In this document: positions 8,838 through 16,855 of the stretch, piece after piece
Layout of the letters: the number at the start of each line of letters is the position of its first letter
Position numbering within the stretch: position 1 is the stretch's first letter
NCBI GenBank assembly: GCA_022447585.1
Contig: JAKVAR010000009.1
Location: 307,133 to 371,132, forward strand
Reading direction: 5' to 3'
DNA: 64,000 nt
Source of the DNA: Crocinitomicaceae bacterium
GTDB lineage: Bacteria > Bacteroidota > Bacteroidia > Flavobacteriales_D > Crocinitomicaceae
Position numbers and translations under genes: made by a program
Notes under the pieces: generated by a model
Told to the model about the DNA's origin: nothing
Seen by the model: the letters and a program-made list of their open reading frames with translations, nothing else
Databases searched by the model: none

Positions 8838-10481
8838 TTATACTTGAATTACTCCAACGTTATAAGCTTTTTCTGCTTTTTTATGATTCGCCATTTCTAT
8901 ACCTAGTGATACCACATTACGCGTTTCTGCAGGATCAATAATTGCGTCCGTCCAGATTCTACTTGCTGCATAATAAGGTGAAGTTTGCTCGTCATATCTA
9001 TTCTTAATTGAATCATAAAGCTCTTTTTCTCTTTGAGGAGTAATTTCTTCTCCTTTTGATTTTAAAGAAGCAACTTCAATTTGCAATAATACTTTCGCCG
9101 CAGCATTACCACTCATTACGGCTAACTCAGCTGTCGGCCAAGCCACAATAAGCCTAGGATCGTATGCTTTCCCACACATTGCATAGTTGCCAGCACCATA
9201 TGAATTCCCCATGATAATAGTAAATTTAGGTACGACTGAATTCGCCATTGCTCCAACCATTTTTGCACCATCTTTAATAATCCCACCATGTTCGCTTTTT
9301 GAACCAACCATAAACCCAGTAACATCTTGTAGGAAAACTAAAGGAATATTTTTCTGATTACAATTCATGATAAATCGAGCTGACTTATCCGCGGAATCTG
9401 AATAAATCACACCACCAAATTGCATTTCACCTTTCGCATTCTTCACAATCTCACGTTGGTTTGCAACAATTCCAACTGACCATCCATCAATTCGAGCATA
9501 AGCGCAAACGATAGATTGTCCGTAATCTGCTTTGTACTCGGTATACACCGAGTCATCAACAATACATTCAATGATCTCTTTTACATTGTATGGCTTAGAA
9601 CGATCTTCTGGCATAATGCCATAAATGTCCTTTGGATTTCTTTTAGGTAAAATAGTATCCTTTCTATCGAATCCAGCAGTTTCAGAATTGCCAACTTTAT
9701 CCATTAAATCACGAATAGTAGCTAAGCAGTCTTCATCGCTTTCCGTTTTGTAATCACAAACACCTGAAATTTCAGTATGTGTAGTTGCCCCACCTAAAGT
9801 TTCGTTATCGATGGACTCACCAATAGCCGCTTTAACCAAATAAGAACCTGCTAAAAAAATCGTTCCAGTCTTATTTACGATTAATGATTCATCAGACATT
9901 ATAGGCAAGTAGGCTCCACCAGCGACACAACTTCCCATTACTGCTGCAATCTGAACAATTCCCATTGAACTCATGACAGCATTGTTTCTGAAAATTCTAC
10001 CAAAATGTTCTTTATCTGGGAAGATCTCATCTTGCATTGGCAGATAAACTCCAGCAGAATCAACTAAATAAATAATGGGCAACTTATTCTCCATGGCTAT
10101 TTCCTGAGCTCTAAGATTCTTCTTTCCTGTAATTGGAAACCAAGCACCAGCTTTCACGGTTGCATCGTTAGCGACAACAATACATTGTTTACCCGAAACA
10201 TAACCAATTACGGTTACCACGCCACCAGCAGGGCAACCACCATGCTCTTTATACATTCCGTATCCCGCAATAGCACCTACTTCAAAGCGCTCTGTATCCT
10301 TGTCGAGCAGTAAATCAATTCTTTCACGTGCTGTTAGTTTCCCTTTCGTGTGAAGTTTTTCAATTCTTTTCTTTCCACCCCCCTCGTAAATTTGTTCTAA
10401 TTCCCGCTTTAGCGCAGATATTTTCAGACGCATTGCGTCATCATTTTTATTAAATTCTAATTCTTTCTTGGAAACACTCAT
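8838..10481 (-). CDS. Acyl-CoA carboxylase beta subunit (methylcrotonyl-CoA type)
   Basis: The 547-residue biotin-dependent carboxyltransferase subunit moves CO2 from carboxybiotin to an acyl-CoA. Sequence features such as GGCPAGGVVTVIGYVSG, VDSAGVYLPMQDEIFPD and AVMGSCVAGGAYLPIMSDE resemble methylcrotonyl-CoA carboxylase beta subunits of leucine catabolism more than propionyl-CoA carboxylases. Both crotonase-fold halves are complete, and the C-terminal GNSYGAGNYAMCGKAYDPR oxyanion-loop region is intact. No biotin-carrier alpha subunit is encoded nearby, so it must come from elsewhere in the genome. It heads a leftward operon; a TATATTTG -7 element lies 23 bases before the ATG. Substrate assignment is an inference from similarity. 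Confidence 0.9.
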   Translation of the reverse strand: MSVSKKELEFNKNDDAMRLKISALKRELEQIYEGGGKKRIEKLHTKGKLTARERIDLLLDKDTERFEVGAIAGYGMYKEHGGCPAGGVVTVIGYVSGKQCIVVANDATVKAGAWFPITGKKNLRAQEIAMENKLPIIYLVDSAGVYLPMQDEIFPDKEHFGRIFRNNAVMSSMGIVQIAAVMGSCVAGGAYLPIMSDESLIVNKTGTIFLAGSYLVKAAIGESIDNETLGGATTHTEISGVCDYKTESDEDCLATIRDLMDKVGNSETAGFDRKDTILPKRNPKDIYGIMPEDRSKPYNVKEIIECIVDDSVYTEYKADYGQSIVCAYARIDGWSVGIVANQREIVKNAKGEMQFGGVIYSDSADKSARFIMNCNQKNIPLVFLQDVTGFMVGSKSEHGGIIKDGAKMVGAMANSVVPKFTIIMGNSYGAGNYAMCGKAYDPRLIVAWPTAELAVMSGNAAAKVLLQIEVASLKSKGEEITPQREKELYDSIKNRYDEQTSPYYAASRIWTDAIIDPAETRNVVSLGIEMANHKKAEKAYNVGVIQV

Positions 10482-10504
10482 ATTTTGTTATTCATAAAGT
10501 CGTT

Positions 10505-10512
10505 CAAATATA
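10505..10512 (-). promoter_or_regulatory. -7 element (TATATTTG) for the carboxylase operon
   Basis: On the minus strand TATATTTG fits TAnnTTTG and lies 23 bases upstream of the carboxylase ATG. Confidence 0.55.
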
Positions 10513-10592
10513 GTTAAATCTTAATTGAGAAAGAAGATCGTTGACACCAATAACAAAGAATATTCAACATACAACTGTTTGAAAATTATTCG

Positions 10593-10621
10593 TTGAAAAA
10601 GTAATATTTCAATTACATTTG
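10593..10621 (+). promoter_or_regulatory. Promoter of pcm (TTG-18-TACATTTG)
   Basis: TTG at 10593-10595 and TACATTTG at 10614-10621 are separated by 18 bases, a good Bacteroidota promoter. The element ends only 4 bases before the pcm ATG, which suggests a leaderless or nearly leaderless mRNA. Confidence 0.7.
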
Positions 10622-10625
10622 AATC

Positions 10626-11270
10626 ATGCAGGATACGTTTAAATACAAAGGAATGAGAAAGAAACTCATCAATGAACTTAGAGATAAGGGGATATCCAGT
10701 GAGGAAATATTAGACGCCTTTGACAGAGTTCCACGTCATTACTTTTTAGACAATGCCTTTGCAGAGCAAGCATATACGAATATGGCATTTCAAATTGGAT
10801 CAGGACAAACCATAAGCCATCCATATACCGTTGCATTTCAAACATCTTTGTTAGAAGTGAAGAAAGGGGATAAAATTTTAGAAATTGGAACAGGCTCAGG
10901 ATTTCAAACCTCCATATTATGCGCCCTTGGAGCTAAAGTGTATAGTATTGAACGTCATAAGCCGCTTCACCTCAAAGCAAAGTCGATTCTGCATAAATTA
11001 CATTTCACCCCTAGGCTTAGCTTTGGAGACGGATACAAAGGACTGCCAATGCTAGCACCTTTTGACAAAATCATTATTACTTGCGGAGCACCTAGAATTC
11101 CAGAAGATTTAATTGAGCAATTAAAGATAGGTGGGACAATGATTATCCCAATAGGAGAAGGTGATGAACAACAAATGCAAAGGATTACTAAAGTTTCTGA
11201 TCATGAATTAAATGTAAAAGAATTTGGCGTCTTTAGTTTTGTTCCAATGCTTGAAAAGCGTGTAAAATAA
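10626..11270 (+). CDS. pcm: Protein-L-isoaspartate O-methyltransferase
   Basis: The 214-residue enzyme uses S-adenosylmethionine to methylate isoaspartyl residues in damaged proteins and so starts their repair. The SAM-binding motif ILEIGTGSGFQT is present, preceded by the family stretch QTISHPYTVAFQT. The start MQDTFKYKGMRKKL matches the usual Bacteroidota N-terminus, so I keep this ATG even though the promoter element ends 4 bases upstream; an alternative Met lies at 10653. The gene is monocistronic. Its stop codon lies inside the terminator of the convergent trxB. Confidence 0.93.
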   Translation: MQDTFKYKGMRKKLINELRDKGISSEEILDAFDRVPRHYFLDNAFAEQAYTNMAFQIGSGQTISHPYTVAFQTSLLEVKKGDKILEIGTGSGFQTSILCALGAKVYSIERHKPLHLKAKSILHKLHFTPRLSFGDGYKGLPMLAPFDKIIITCGAPRIPEDLIEQLKIGGTMIIPIGEGDEQQMQRITKVSDHELNVKEFGVFSFVPMLEKRVK

Positions 11271-11297
11271 AAAGGAGACAACTTTCATTATCTCCTT
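11262..11297 (-). terminator. Intrinsic terminator of trxB
   Basis: On the minus strand AAGGAGA pairs with TCTCCTT around a 12-base loop and is followed by a T-rich TTTATTTT tract. It overlaps the pcm stop codon on the other strand. Confidence 0.65.
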
Positions 11298-11321
11298 AAT
11301 CTATATACCATTTTAGTTGGA

Positions 11322-12272
11322 CTAATGTCCTATTGATGACAAGTACCTTTCTGCATCTAAGGCAGCCATACAGCCAGTTCCAGCAGCAGTTATTGCTTGT
11401 CGATATGTTTTATCGGCAGAATCACCGGCAACGAATACACCGGGTACATTTGTTTTCGAAGTTCCTGGCTCTGCATATTCAATATAGCCAGTTTCATCTA
11501 AATCAATATAGTCTTTAAATATATCTGTATTCGGTTTATGGCCTATAGCAACGAAAAAACCAGTGCAAGGTATCGTTGACTCCTCTCCAGAAACATTATT
11601 TTTAACTAGCACACCAGAAACCCCTTGTCCATCACCTAAAACTTCAACCGTATTCGTATTAAAAAGGATTTCAATATTATCTGTGTTCTGAACACGTTCT
11701 GCCATAATTTTCGAAGCTCTGAACTCATCTCTACGCACAAGCATTGTAACTTTAGTACAAAGCTTTGATAAATAATGAGCTTCTTCACAGGCAGAATCAC
11801 CAGCACCTACTATAACCGTTTCTTGACCTCGGTAAAAAAAGCCATCACAAACTGCGCACGCAGATACACCACCACCATTCTTAAGATAAAACTGCTCGCT
11901 TTCAAGACCTAAATACTTTGCAGAAGCACCAGTTGATATAATAACCGTATCTGCATGAATCTCAGTCCCATCATCAGCCCAACACTTATGAACACCACCA
12001 GAAAAATCAACTTTAGTAATGAACCCAAAGCGAACATCAGTGTCAAATCTTTTGGCTTGAGCTTCAAGTTGCAACATCATTTCTGGCCCCGTAACTCCGT
12101 CGGGATAACCAGGGAAATTCTCCACTTCGTTCGTTGTTGTAAGCTGTCCACCTGGCTGCATCCCTTGATACATAACCGGTTTCATTTCCGCACGTGCTGC
12201 ATATATCGCCGCCGTATATCCTGCCGGACCAGAGCCTATAATCAGGCATTTTACTTTTTCAATTTCGCTCAT
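11322..12272 (-). CDS. trxB: Thioredoxin reductase
   Basis: The 316-residue FAD- and NADPH-dependent flavoprotein reduces thioredoxin. The FAD-binding dinucleotide motif is GSGPAGYTAAIYA (residues 13-25). The redox-active disulfide is the pair Cys139 and Cys142 in ACAVCDGFFYRG. The NADPH-binding GAGDSACEEA follows, and the C-terminal FAD contact GVFVAGDSADKTYRQ is intact. Length and motifs match the low-molecular-weight type. It is transcribed alone; TATTTTTG, 39 bases before the ATG on its strand, is a good -7 element. Confidence 0.96.
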   Translation of the reverse strand: MSEIEKVKCLIIGSGPAGYTAAIYAARAEMKPVMYQGMQPGGQLTTTNEVENFPGYPDGVTGPEMMLQLEAQAKRFDTDVRFGFITKVDFSGGVHKCWADDGTEIHADTVIISTGASAKYLGLESEQFYLKNGGGVSACAVCDGFFYRGQETVIVGAGDSACEEAHYLSKLCTKVTMLVRRDEFRASKIMAERVQNTDNIEILFNTNTVEVLGDGQGVSGVLVKNNVSGEESTIPCTGFFVAIGHKPNTDIFKDYIDLDETGYIEYAEPGTSKTNVPGVFVAGDSADKTYRQAITAAGTGCMAALDAERYLSSIGH

Positions 12273-12311
12273 TATAAATTGTATATATATTTAATAAGAT
12301 AATTTCTATGG

Positions 12312-12319
12312 CAAAAATA
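12312..12319 (-). promoter_or_regulatory. -7 element (TATTTTTG) for trxB
   Basis: On the minus strand TATTTTTG fits TAnnTTTG and lies 39 bases upstream of the trxB start. Confidence 0.5.
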
Positions 12320-12410
12320 ATCGTTTCTCTCTTATTTCATAGGAAATTAAGAATAGTTGTAGTTTAATAGGAATACAATCAGCGAGTTAGATTTTACATT
12401 CAATTAAACT

Positions 12411-12440
12411 TTGCATTTGACGAAAAAGACCGTAGCTTTG
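12411..12440 (+). promoter_or_regulatory. Promoter (TTG-19-TAGCTTTG) of the DEAH helicase gene
   Basis: TTG at 12411-12413 and TAGCTTTG at 12433-12440 have the ideal 19-base spacing. The ATG follows 25 bases later. Confidence 0.75.
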
Positions 12441-12465
12441 TAGCCGCTTTTTTAGCAGAAAACTT

Positions 12466-13977
12466 ATGATTGACAAAGAACTATACAAGGCCAAAACGTT
12501 ATATCCATTCCAGGAAAAAACAATTAACTCGATACTTGAAAAATTAGCAGTTAATGGCAAGGATTTTAACCTGTTATTCCAACTTCCTACAGGAGGAGGG
12601 AAGACCGTGATCTTTTCGGAAATTACAAAGAGACATATTCAAAATTCTGGAGAAAAAGTATTAATCCTTACACATCGTATTGAGCTTTCAGTTCAAACCT
12701 CAAAACAATTATCGGCAATTAATGTCAATAATAAGGTTATTAACAGTGAAGTCAAAGATATTGAGAACCCAGACGACTACCAGTGCTTTATCGCTATGGT
12801 AGAAACACTGAATAATAGACTCAATGACAACGAAAACTTCTTAGAGAATATAGGACTTGTTATTGTTGATGAGGCACATTATAATAGTTTTAGAAAGATT
12901 TTTCAATTTTACCAGCGAGCGAACATACTCGGAGTAACTGCAACTCCATTGAGCAGCAATAAAGCCCTGCCTCTAAATGACAACTATGACGAGTTAATCA
13001 TTGGCGAAAGTATTAAATCACTTATTGAAGGTGGCTACTTGGCTGATGCCGAGACCTATACATATGATGTAAATTTACATGGACTGAAAATAGGAACTAA
13101 TGGTGACTTTACAGTAAGCAGTTCTGACGTTGTATACGGTAATTACTTCATGCAAGAGAAGTTACTTTTTGCTTACGAAGAAGTTGGACTAGGTGACAAA
13201 ACACTAATATTTAACTCAGGTATTGATACCTCTATGAGAGTAGAAGAGACTTTCAAGAAAAGAGGCTACAAGATCAGACATCTTGACTCTACATTTAGTG
13301 ACAAGGATCGGAAGGAAGTATTAAGGTGGTTTAAAGAAACTCCAGATGCCATCTTAACATCAGTTGGCATTTTGACAACCGGTTTTGATGAACCAACTGT
13401 AAATACCATCATCTTAAATAGAGCAACCAGATCATTAACCCTTTACCACCAAATGATTGGTCGTGGATCACGTAAACTACCAAATAAAGATCAGTTCAAG
13501 CTGATTGATTTAGGAAATAATGTACGACGTTTTGGAATATGGCAAGATTTTATCAACTGGCAAGATGCATTTAAGTTTCCTGACAGATTCTTAGAAGCCA
13601 GGCTGACTGAAGTAGAGGATATAGAGTTTGTTGCAAAATTCGAATTTCCTAGAGGCGCTTCTGATATATTGAAATTAGAAAAACTTGAAGCTTTTAATAT
13701 AAAAGAGGTTTATTATGACTGTATTGATAACGGATTGAAAGGAAAAGACGCAGTTGATCGTTCTCTAGAAAACCATTATGAAGTAATTCACGAAGCTTCA
13801 GAAGACTATTTCCACGGTTTAGAATTAATGGAAATGCTTAAAGACCATATAGAACATAGACTAAAGCACTACACTAAATGCATAACCAAGAGTACTCCTA
13901 ATTACTACAAGTACATCATAGAAACATATACTAGACAGTTACGTCAGAAGCTCCGAGCCAATTTAGAAGACGAATAA
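12466..13977 (+). CDS. DEAH-box superfamily 2 helicase
   Basis: The 503-residue protein has both RecA-like helicase domains. Walker A is LPTGGGKT (residues 40-47), motif II is VDEAH (about 134-138), and motif III appears as GVTATPL. The C-terminal helicase domain carries GFDEPTVN and the motif VI stretch QMIGRGSRKLPNK. A C-terminal extension of about 130 charged residues (from about 375) has no recognised domain. The helicase core resembles RAD25/SSL2- and type III restriction-like helicases, but no methylase or nuclease gene is adjacent, so a housekeeping DNA or RNA role is more likely than defence. It is transcribed from its own promoter and is convergent with a lipoprotein gene. Confidence 0.85.
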   Translation: MIDKELYKAKTLYPFQEKTINSILEKLAVNGKDFNLLFQLPTGGGKTVIFSEITKRHIQNSGEKVLILTHRIELSVQTSKQLSAINVNNKVINSEVKDIENPDDYQCFIAMVETLNNRLNDNENFLENIGLVIVDEAHYNSFRKIFQFYQRANILGVTATPLSSNKALPLNDNYDELIIGESIKSLIEGGYLADAETYTYDVNLHGLKIGTNGDFTVSSSDVVYGNYFMQEKLLFAYEEVGLGDKTLIFNSGIDTSMRVEETFKKRGYKIRHLDSTFSDKDRKEVLRWFKETPDAILTSVGILTTGFDEPTVNTIILNRATRSLTLYHQMIGRGSRKLPNKDQFKLIDLGNNVRRFGIWQDFINWQDAFKFPDRFLEARLTEVEDIEFVAKFEFPRGASDILKLEKLEAFNIKEVYYDCIDNGLKGKDAVDRSLENHYEVIHEASEDYFHGLELMEMLKDHIEHRLKHYTKCITKSTPNYYKYIIETYTRQLRQKLRANLEDE

Positions 13978-13993
13978 GCGTTTATAAACTTTA

Positions 13994-14617
13994 TTAATAC
14001 ACTAGATTTAATGAAGTGGTATCAAAAGCTAATGTATTTGTAGACTTCAAGCCTTGGTCAGCTGTTCCTACAACGAAGTATTGATATGAAAACACTTCAT
14101 TACCGTTAGTGCTATAAATAATTGTAGTATCAACATTCCCATTCAAAAACAATTCACCCTCAGGGCAACAAGTACTGCAACCTGAGCGTCCAGACTGTTT
14201 AATGTATCTTAATACATCTGAAGGCTGACCAAAATTATTGGTAAATTTGCACGACACCCAGGATTTAGCAAATGTAGAATAGTTATAGATATTATCCTCT
14301 TCTATTGTAATATCTGAAAATGATATGGACTCATTCAAATCATAATAATTCTCCTTATTACTGACGATACTATAACTTTCAGTCTGATCTCTGTCAAATA
14401 AAAATGAATATTCTCCACTTGCATTAGTTGTTGCAGTTCCAATAAGCTCATCATCGAAACCAGAAGATATTTGATAAATCTTAACTTCAACTCCGGATAG
14501 CGGAAGTCCAAAGGAAGCATCTGTAATTACTCCACGAATTTTAACTTCTGCTTTCCCCTTTTTACAAGAGAGGCTAAATAACAGCAAAGACACAAGTATT
14601 AAAGCAAAATATTTCAT
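13994..14617 (-). CDS. Lipoprotein with a carboxypeptidase-regulatory-like domain
   Basis: The 207-residue protein starts with a lipoprotein signal ending LFSLSC (Cys18). Residues about 25-75 (VKIRGVITDASFGLPLSGV then GEYSFLF) form a carboxypeptidase-regulatory or CNA-B-like beta-sandwich, a common surface or periplasmic adhesion module in Bacteroidota. The C-terminal half contains a CSTCC cluster near residue 150 and no recognised domain. It is probably exposed on the cell surface or in the periplasm. It is a single gene convergent with the helicase gene; no terminator hairpin is visible in the 16-base gap. Confidence 0.65.
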   Translation of the reverse strand: MKYFALILVSLLLFSLSCKKGKAEVKIRGVITDASFGLPLSGVEVKIYQISSGFDDELIGTATTNASGEYSFLFDRDQTESYSIVSNKENYYDLNESISFSDITIEEDNIYNYSTFAKSWVSCKFTNNFGQPSDVLRYIKQSGRSGCSTCCPEGELFLNGNVDTTIIYSTNGNEVFSYQYFVVGTADQGLKSTNTLAFDTTSLNLVY

Positions 14618-14747
14618 GATTACTAAAATATTATTTTTAGTCCAAATAAGGATAAAAATCAGACGAATATGACTTTTACTTAGACGAATGTTAATATTAT
14701 TTCAATGAAGTTTTGAACAAAAACTGCAAATCACTAAATGATTTTCA

Positions 14748-14755
14748 TATATTCG
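14748..14755 (+). promoter_or_regulatory. Possible -7 element (TATATTCG) for the DUF4190 gene
   Basis: TATATTCG differs from TAnnTTTG at one position and lies 33 bases before the ATG. I found no matching -33 element. Confidence 0.3.
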
Positions 14756-14788
14756 TCCAATTAAATAACATAAAAACACAAATTAATT

Positions 14789-15139
14789 ATGTCTGAGACT
14801 ACACCAAAGAAAAATGGAATGGCAACAGCCGCTCTTGTATTAGGTATTATTTCTATCCCAACTGGATTTATGGGATGGTTAGGTATCATTTGCGGAATTC
14901 TAGCAATAATTTTCGCTGTGGTTGCGAAAAACAAAATTAAAGCTGATCCAGCTTTAGCACACACTAGTGGAGCTGCAAAAGGAGGATTGATCACTGGTAT
15001 TATCGGTATGATTATCGGTATCGTGATGATCATTCTTGCTATCATGTTATTAAGCGCCGCTGCTGATATGGCATTGGATGCTGCTGGAGATTCTCAATCT
15101 TTAGACGAGTTAATGAATAGCTTGGAAGATTTAAACTAA
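14789..15139 (+). CDS. DUF4190 domain membrane protein
   Basis: The 116-residue protein has the DUF4190 architecture: a short polar N-terminus, then two Gly-rich transmembrane hairpins. The first is TAALVLGIISIPTGFMGWLG with the following segment (about residues 12-45). After the AAKGGLITGIIGMIIGI repeat comes the second, and the acidic C-terminal tail (about 97-116) is soluble. DUF4190 proteins are small membrane proteins of unknown function. It is followed by a strong terminator, so it is probably expressed more strongly than the four-gene membrane cluster behind it. Confidence 0.8.
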   Translation: MSETTPKKNGMATAALVLGIISIPTGFMGWLGIICGILAIIFAVVAKNKIKADPALAHTSGAAKGGLITGIIGMIIGIVMIILAIMLLSAAADMALDAAGDSQSLDELMNSLEDLN

Positions 15140-15158
15140 AATTGTAATTTCAATACTC

Positions 15159-15190
15159 GCCCTCTAATTAATTTAGAGGGCTTTTTTTTT
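15159..15190 (+). terminator. Intrinsic terminator after the first DUF4190 gene
   Basis: GCCCTCTAA pairs with TTAGAGGGC around TTAAT and is followed by a run of nine T. It may act as a partial stop before the downstream membrane-protein cluster. Confidence 0.9.
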
Positions 15191-15210
15191 ATTAACTAAA
15201 CACTATTACT

Positions 15211-15669
15211 ATGAGAGGAGAAGAAGGAATTATATTGGTAGGAATTTTGATCGGATTGGCTATCTTTATTACAATTATGGTTTTTTATTTAAAAAACCTT
15301 TCTGATTTATTAAAGCAAATATCACCAAGCAATAGGCAAGTAGAACCAAATAATGTTTGGTTGATGTTCATACCATTTTTTAATTTAGTTTACCCGTTTA
15401 TCCTATATCCAAAAGTTTGTGATTCAACGAAGGCTGAATACATGTCTAGAGGTTTAACTTCTGAAGGAGATTTTAGTAAGGGTATCGGAATAACAATACC
15501 GATTTTAGGGTTAGTAAGTATGATTCCAGTAATCGGTGGAATTGCGAGCTTAGGTAATCTAATTTTATTTATTGTTTTTTGGGTTAAAACCGCAGGCTAT
15601 AAAAACAAACTAATTATGTCTCCTGCAGAAGAAGGCACGGTCAGTTCAAACCCAGATCTTTTAGATTAA
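15211..15669 (+). CDS. Membrane protein of unknown function
   Basis: The 152-residue protein has an N-terminal transmembrane segment (about residues 7-28), a second around VWLMFIPFFNLVYPFILY (residues 50-67), a charged stretch, and two C-terminal segments (about 93-132). The central NVWLMFIPFFNLVYPF sequence is common in small Bacteroidota membrane proteins encoded beside DUF4190 genes. No function is known. It is the first gene of a four-gene cluster; only 5 bases separate it from the next start. Confidence 0.6.
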   Translation: MRGEEGIILVGILIGLAIFITIMVFYLKNLSDLLKQISPSNRQVEPNNVWLMFIPFFNLVYPFILYPKVCDSTKAEYMSRGLTSEGDFSKGIGITIPILGLVSMIPVIGGIASLGNLILFIVFWVKTAGYKNKLIMSPAEEGTVSSNPDLLD

Positions 15670-15674
15670 GCTCG

Positions 15675-16148
15675 TTGTCCATTTTTTTAGACATAGAAAA
15701 CAATAACATCGTTAAAAGAACCCCCACGTTCCTTAAGGTTATTTGTATTTTAACTATTGCCGGCAGTTTATTTTCAATGATATACACCGGCATTAGTTTT
15801 GTAGTAACCGATACGATTCGAAGCAATTTTAATTCAGTTGCAGGGATAACTAATGATTCTATAATGGCGAATATCTATGAATGGACGAAAATTTCATATG
15901 TACTTAAAGTATTCGCAAGTTTGACTTGTTTAATTGGTGCTATCTTAATGCTCTACCGCCGTAAAATTGGATTCTACGCCTATGTATTAGGTCAGATATC
16001 ATCACTATTCGCATCGTATTTTACATTAAATACATTAATAAAAGGTATTGTAACAGGAATTGGATTTATTCCGTTAATTTTGAGTATTCTTATTACAATT
16101 AGTTTTATTGTAATGTATTCTATCAACTACAAACATTTAAACAGATGA
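15675..16148 (+). CDS. Membrane protein of unknown function (TTG start)
   Basis: The 157-residue protein has about four transmembrane segments (about residues 20-45, 72-90, 98-118 and 124-148). The only reasonable start is TTG at 15675, since the next in-frame Met lies inside the first membrane segment. Its stop overlaps the next gene's ATG (ATGA), so translation is probably coupled. I recognise no domain. It probably works with the DUF4190 and DUF2752 proteins encoded around it. Confidence 0.6.
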   Translation: MSIFLDIENNNIVKRTPTFLKVICILTIAGSLFSMIYTGISFVVTDTIRSNFNSVAGITNDSIMANIYEWTKISYVLKVFASLTCLIGAILMLYRRKIGFYAYVLGQISSLFASYFTLNTLIKGIVTGIGFIPLILSILITISFIVMYSINYKHLNR

Positions 16149-16510
16149 GTGAATTAAACGATCTACTTGATCCAGGACTTGAAAATAACGATAATCTTAA
16201 CTATGATGGCAGGACCGAACCTGTTCCAAATGCTACGGCAGTTTTAGTTTTAGGGATTTGTTCGATCGTTGGTTGTGTAGCTCTGGGTATAGCCGGTCTG
16301 GTTTGTGGAATAATTGCTCTTGTTTTATTCAAAAAATCAAAGGCCGTATATCTTACTAACCCTGTAAAATATGAGTCATCATTTAAGAATGCTAAGGCCG
16401 GTCAGATTTGCGCAATAATTGGCACCAGTATAAGCGGACTTTATTTTATTTGGTGGATAATATACTTTGTGATTATCGGTACCCTTTTATCAAACCTACC
16501 AGTAACTTGA
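16145..16510 (+). CDS. Second DUF4190-type membrane protein
   Basis: The 121-residue protein has a polar N-terminus (about 30 residues), then two Gly-rich transmembrane hairpins: AVLVLGICSIVGCVALGIAG and, after the basic loop, the KAGQICAIIGTSISG region leading into a last membrane segment. The layout matches DUF4190 proteins and the gene at 14789. It overlaps the preceding gene by 4 bases (ATGA) and the following one by 4 bases (TTGA). Confidence 0.72.
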   Translation: MSELNDLLDPGLENNDNLNYDGRTEPVPNATAVLVLGICSIVGCVALGIAGLVCGIIALVLFKKSKAVYLTNPVKYESSFKNAKAGQICAIIGTSISGLYFIWWIIYFVIIGTLLSNLPVT

Positions 16511-16785
16511 TAAACTGCAGTTGGAAAGAAGAATTTGGTATTGATTGTCTTACCTGTGGATTTCAGCGTTCTTTTGCATTACTGCTTGAAGGAAGGATAG
16601 AAGATAGCTTTATAATGTTTCCCGCGACAATCCCGTTTCTGATCACAACCCTCATGCTTTGCCTTCACTTGATTTTTAGATTCAAACATGGAGCCAAGGC
16701 AATCCTTATCAGCTTTATTATTACCGCCACCTTCATAATAATCAATTACACAATTAAGTTGTCAACAGGAACGGCTTTTCATTAA
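16507..16785 (+). CDS. DUF2752 family membrane protein (TTG start)
   Basis: The 92-residue product carries the DUF2752 signature: NCSWKEEFGIDCLTCGFQRS, with the C-x8-G-x2-C-x2-CG-x2-R type spacing of the family, then two transmembrane segments and a short tail. I take TTG 16507 as the start because it overlaps the preceding stop as TTGA, exactly as the gene before overlaps by ATGA. A longer frame from 16408 would overlap the DUF4190 gene by about 100 bases. DUF2752 proteins have no known function and often lie beside DUF4190-like genes, as here. Confidence 0.7.
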   Translation: MINCSWKEEFGIDCLTCGFQRSFALLLEGRIEDSFIMFPATIPFLITTLMLCLHLIFRFKHGAKAILISFIITATFIIINYTIKLSTGTAFH

Positions 16786-16825
16786 CAACTAGACTTTTTA
16801 CTAAGGCTTCTTTTCCTGCTTTTGT

Positions 16826-16833
16826 TAACTTTG
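16826..16833 (+). promoter_or_regulatory. -7 element (TAACTTTG) for ettA
   Basis: TAACTTTG fits the -7 consensus and ends 22 bases before the ettA ATG. Confidence 0.6.
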
Positions 16834-16855
16834 AAAAAACTCATTTTCACAAGTT

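Noticed and set aside
12466..13977. DEAH helicase as part of a restriction or defence system
   Set aside because: No methylase, nuclease or other defence gene is adjacent; neighbours are ordinary chromosomal genes.
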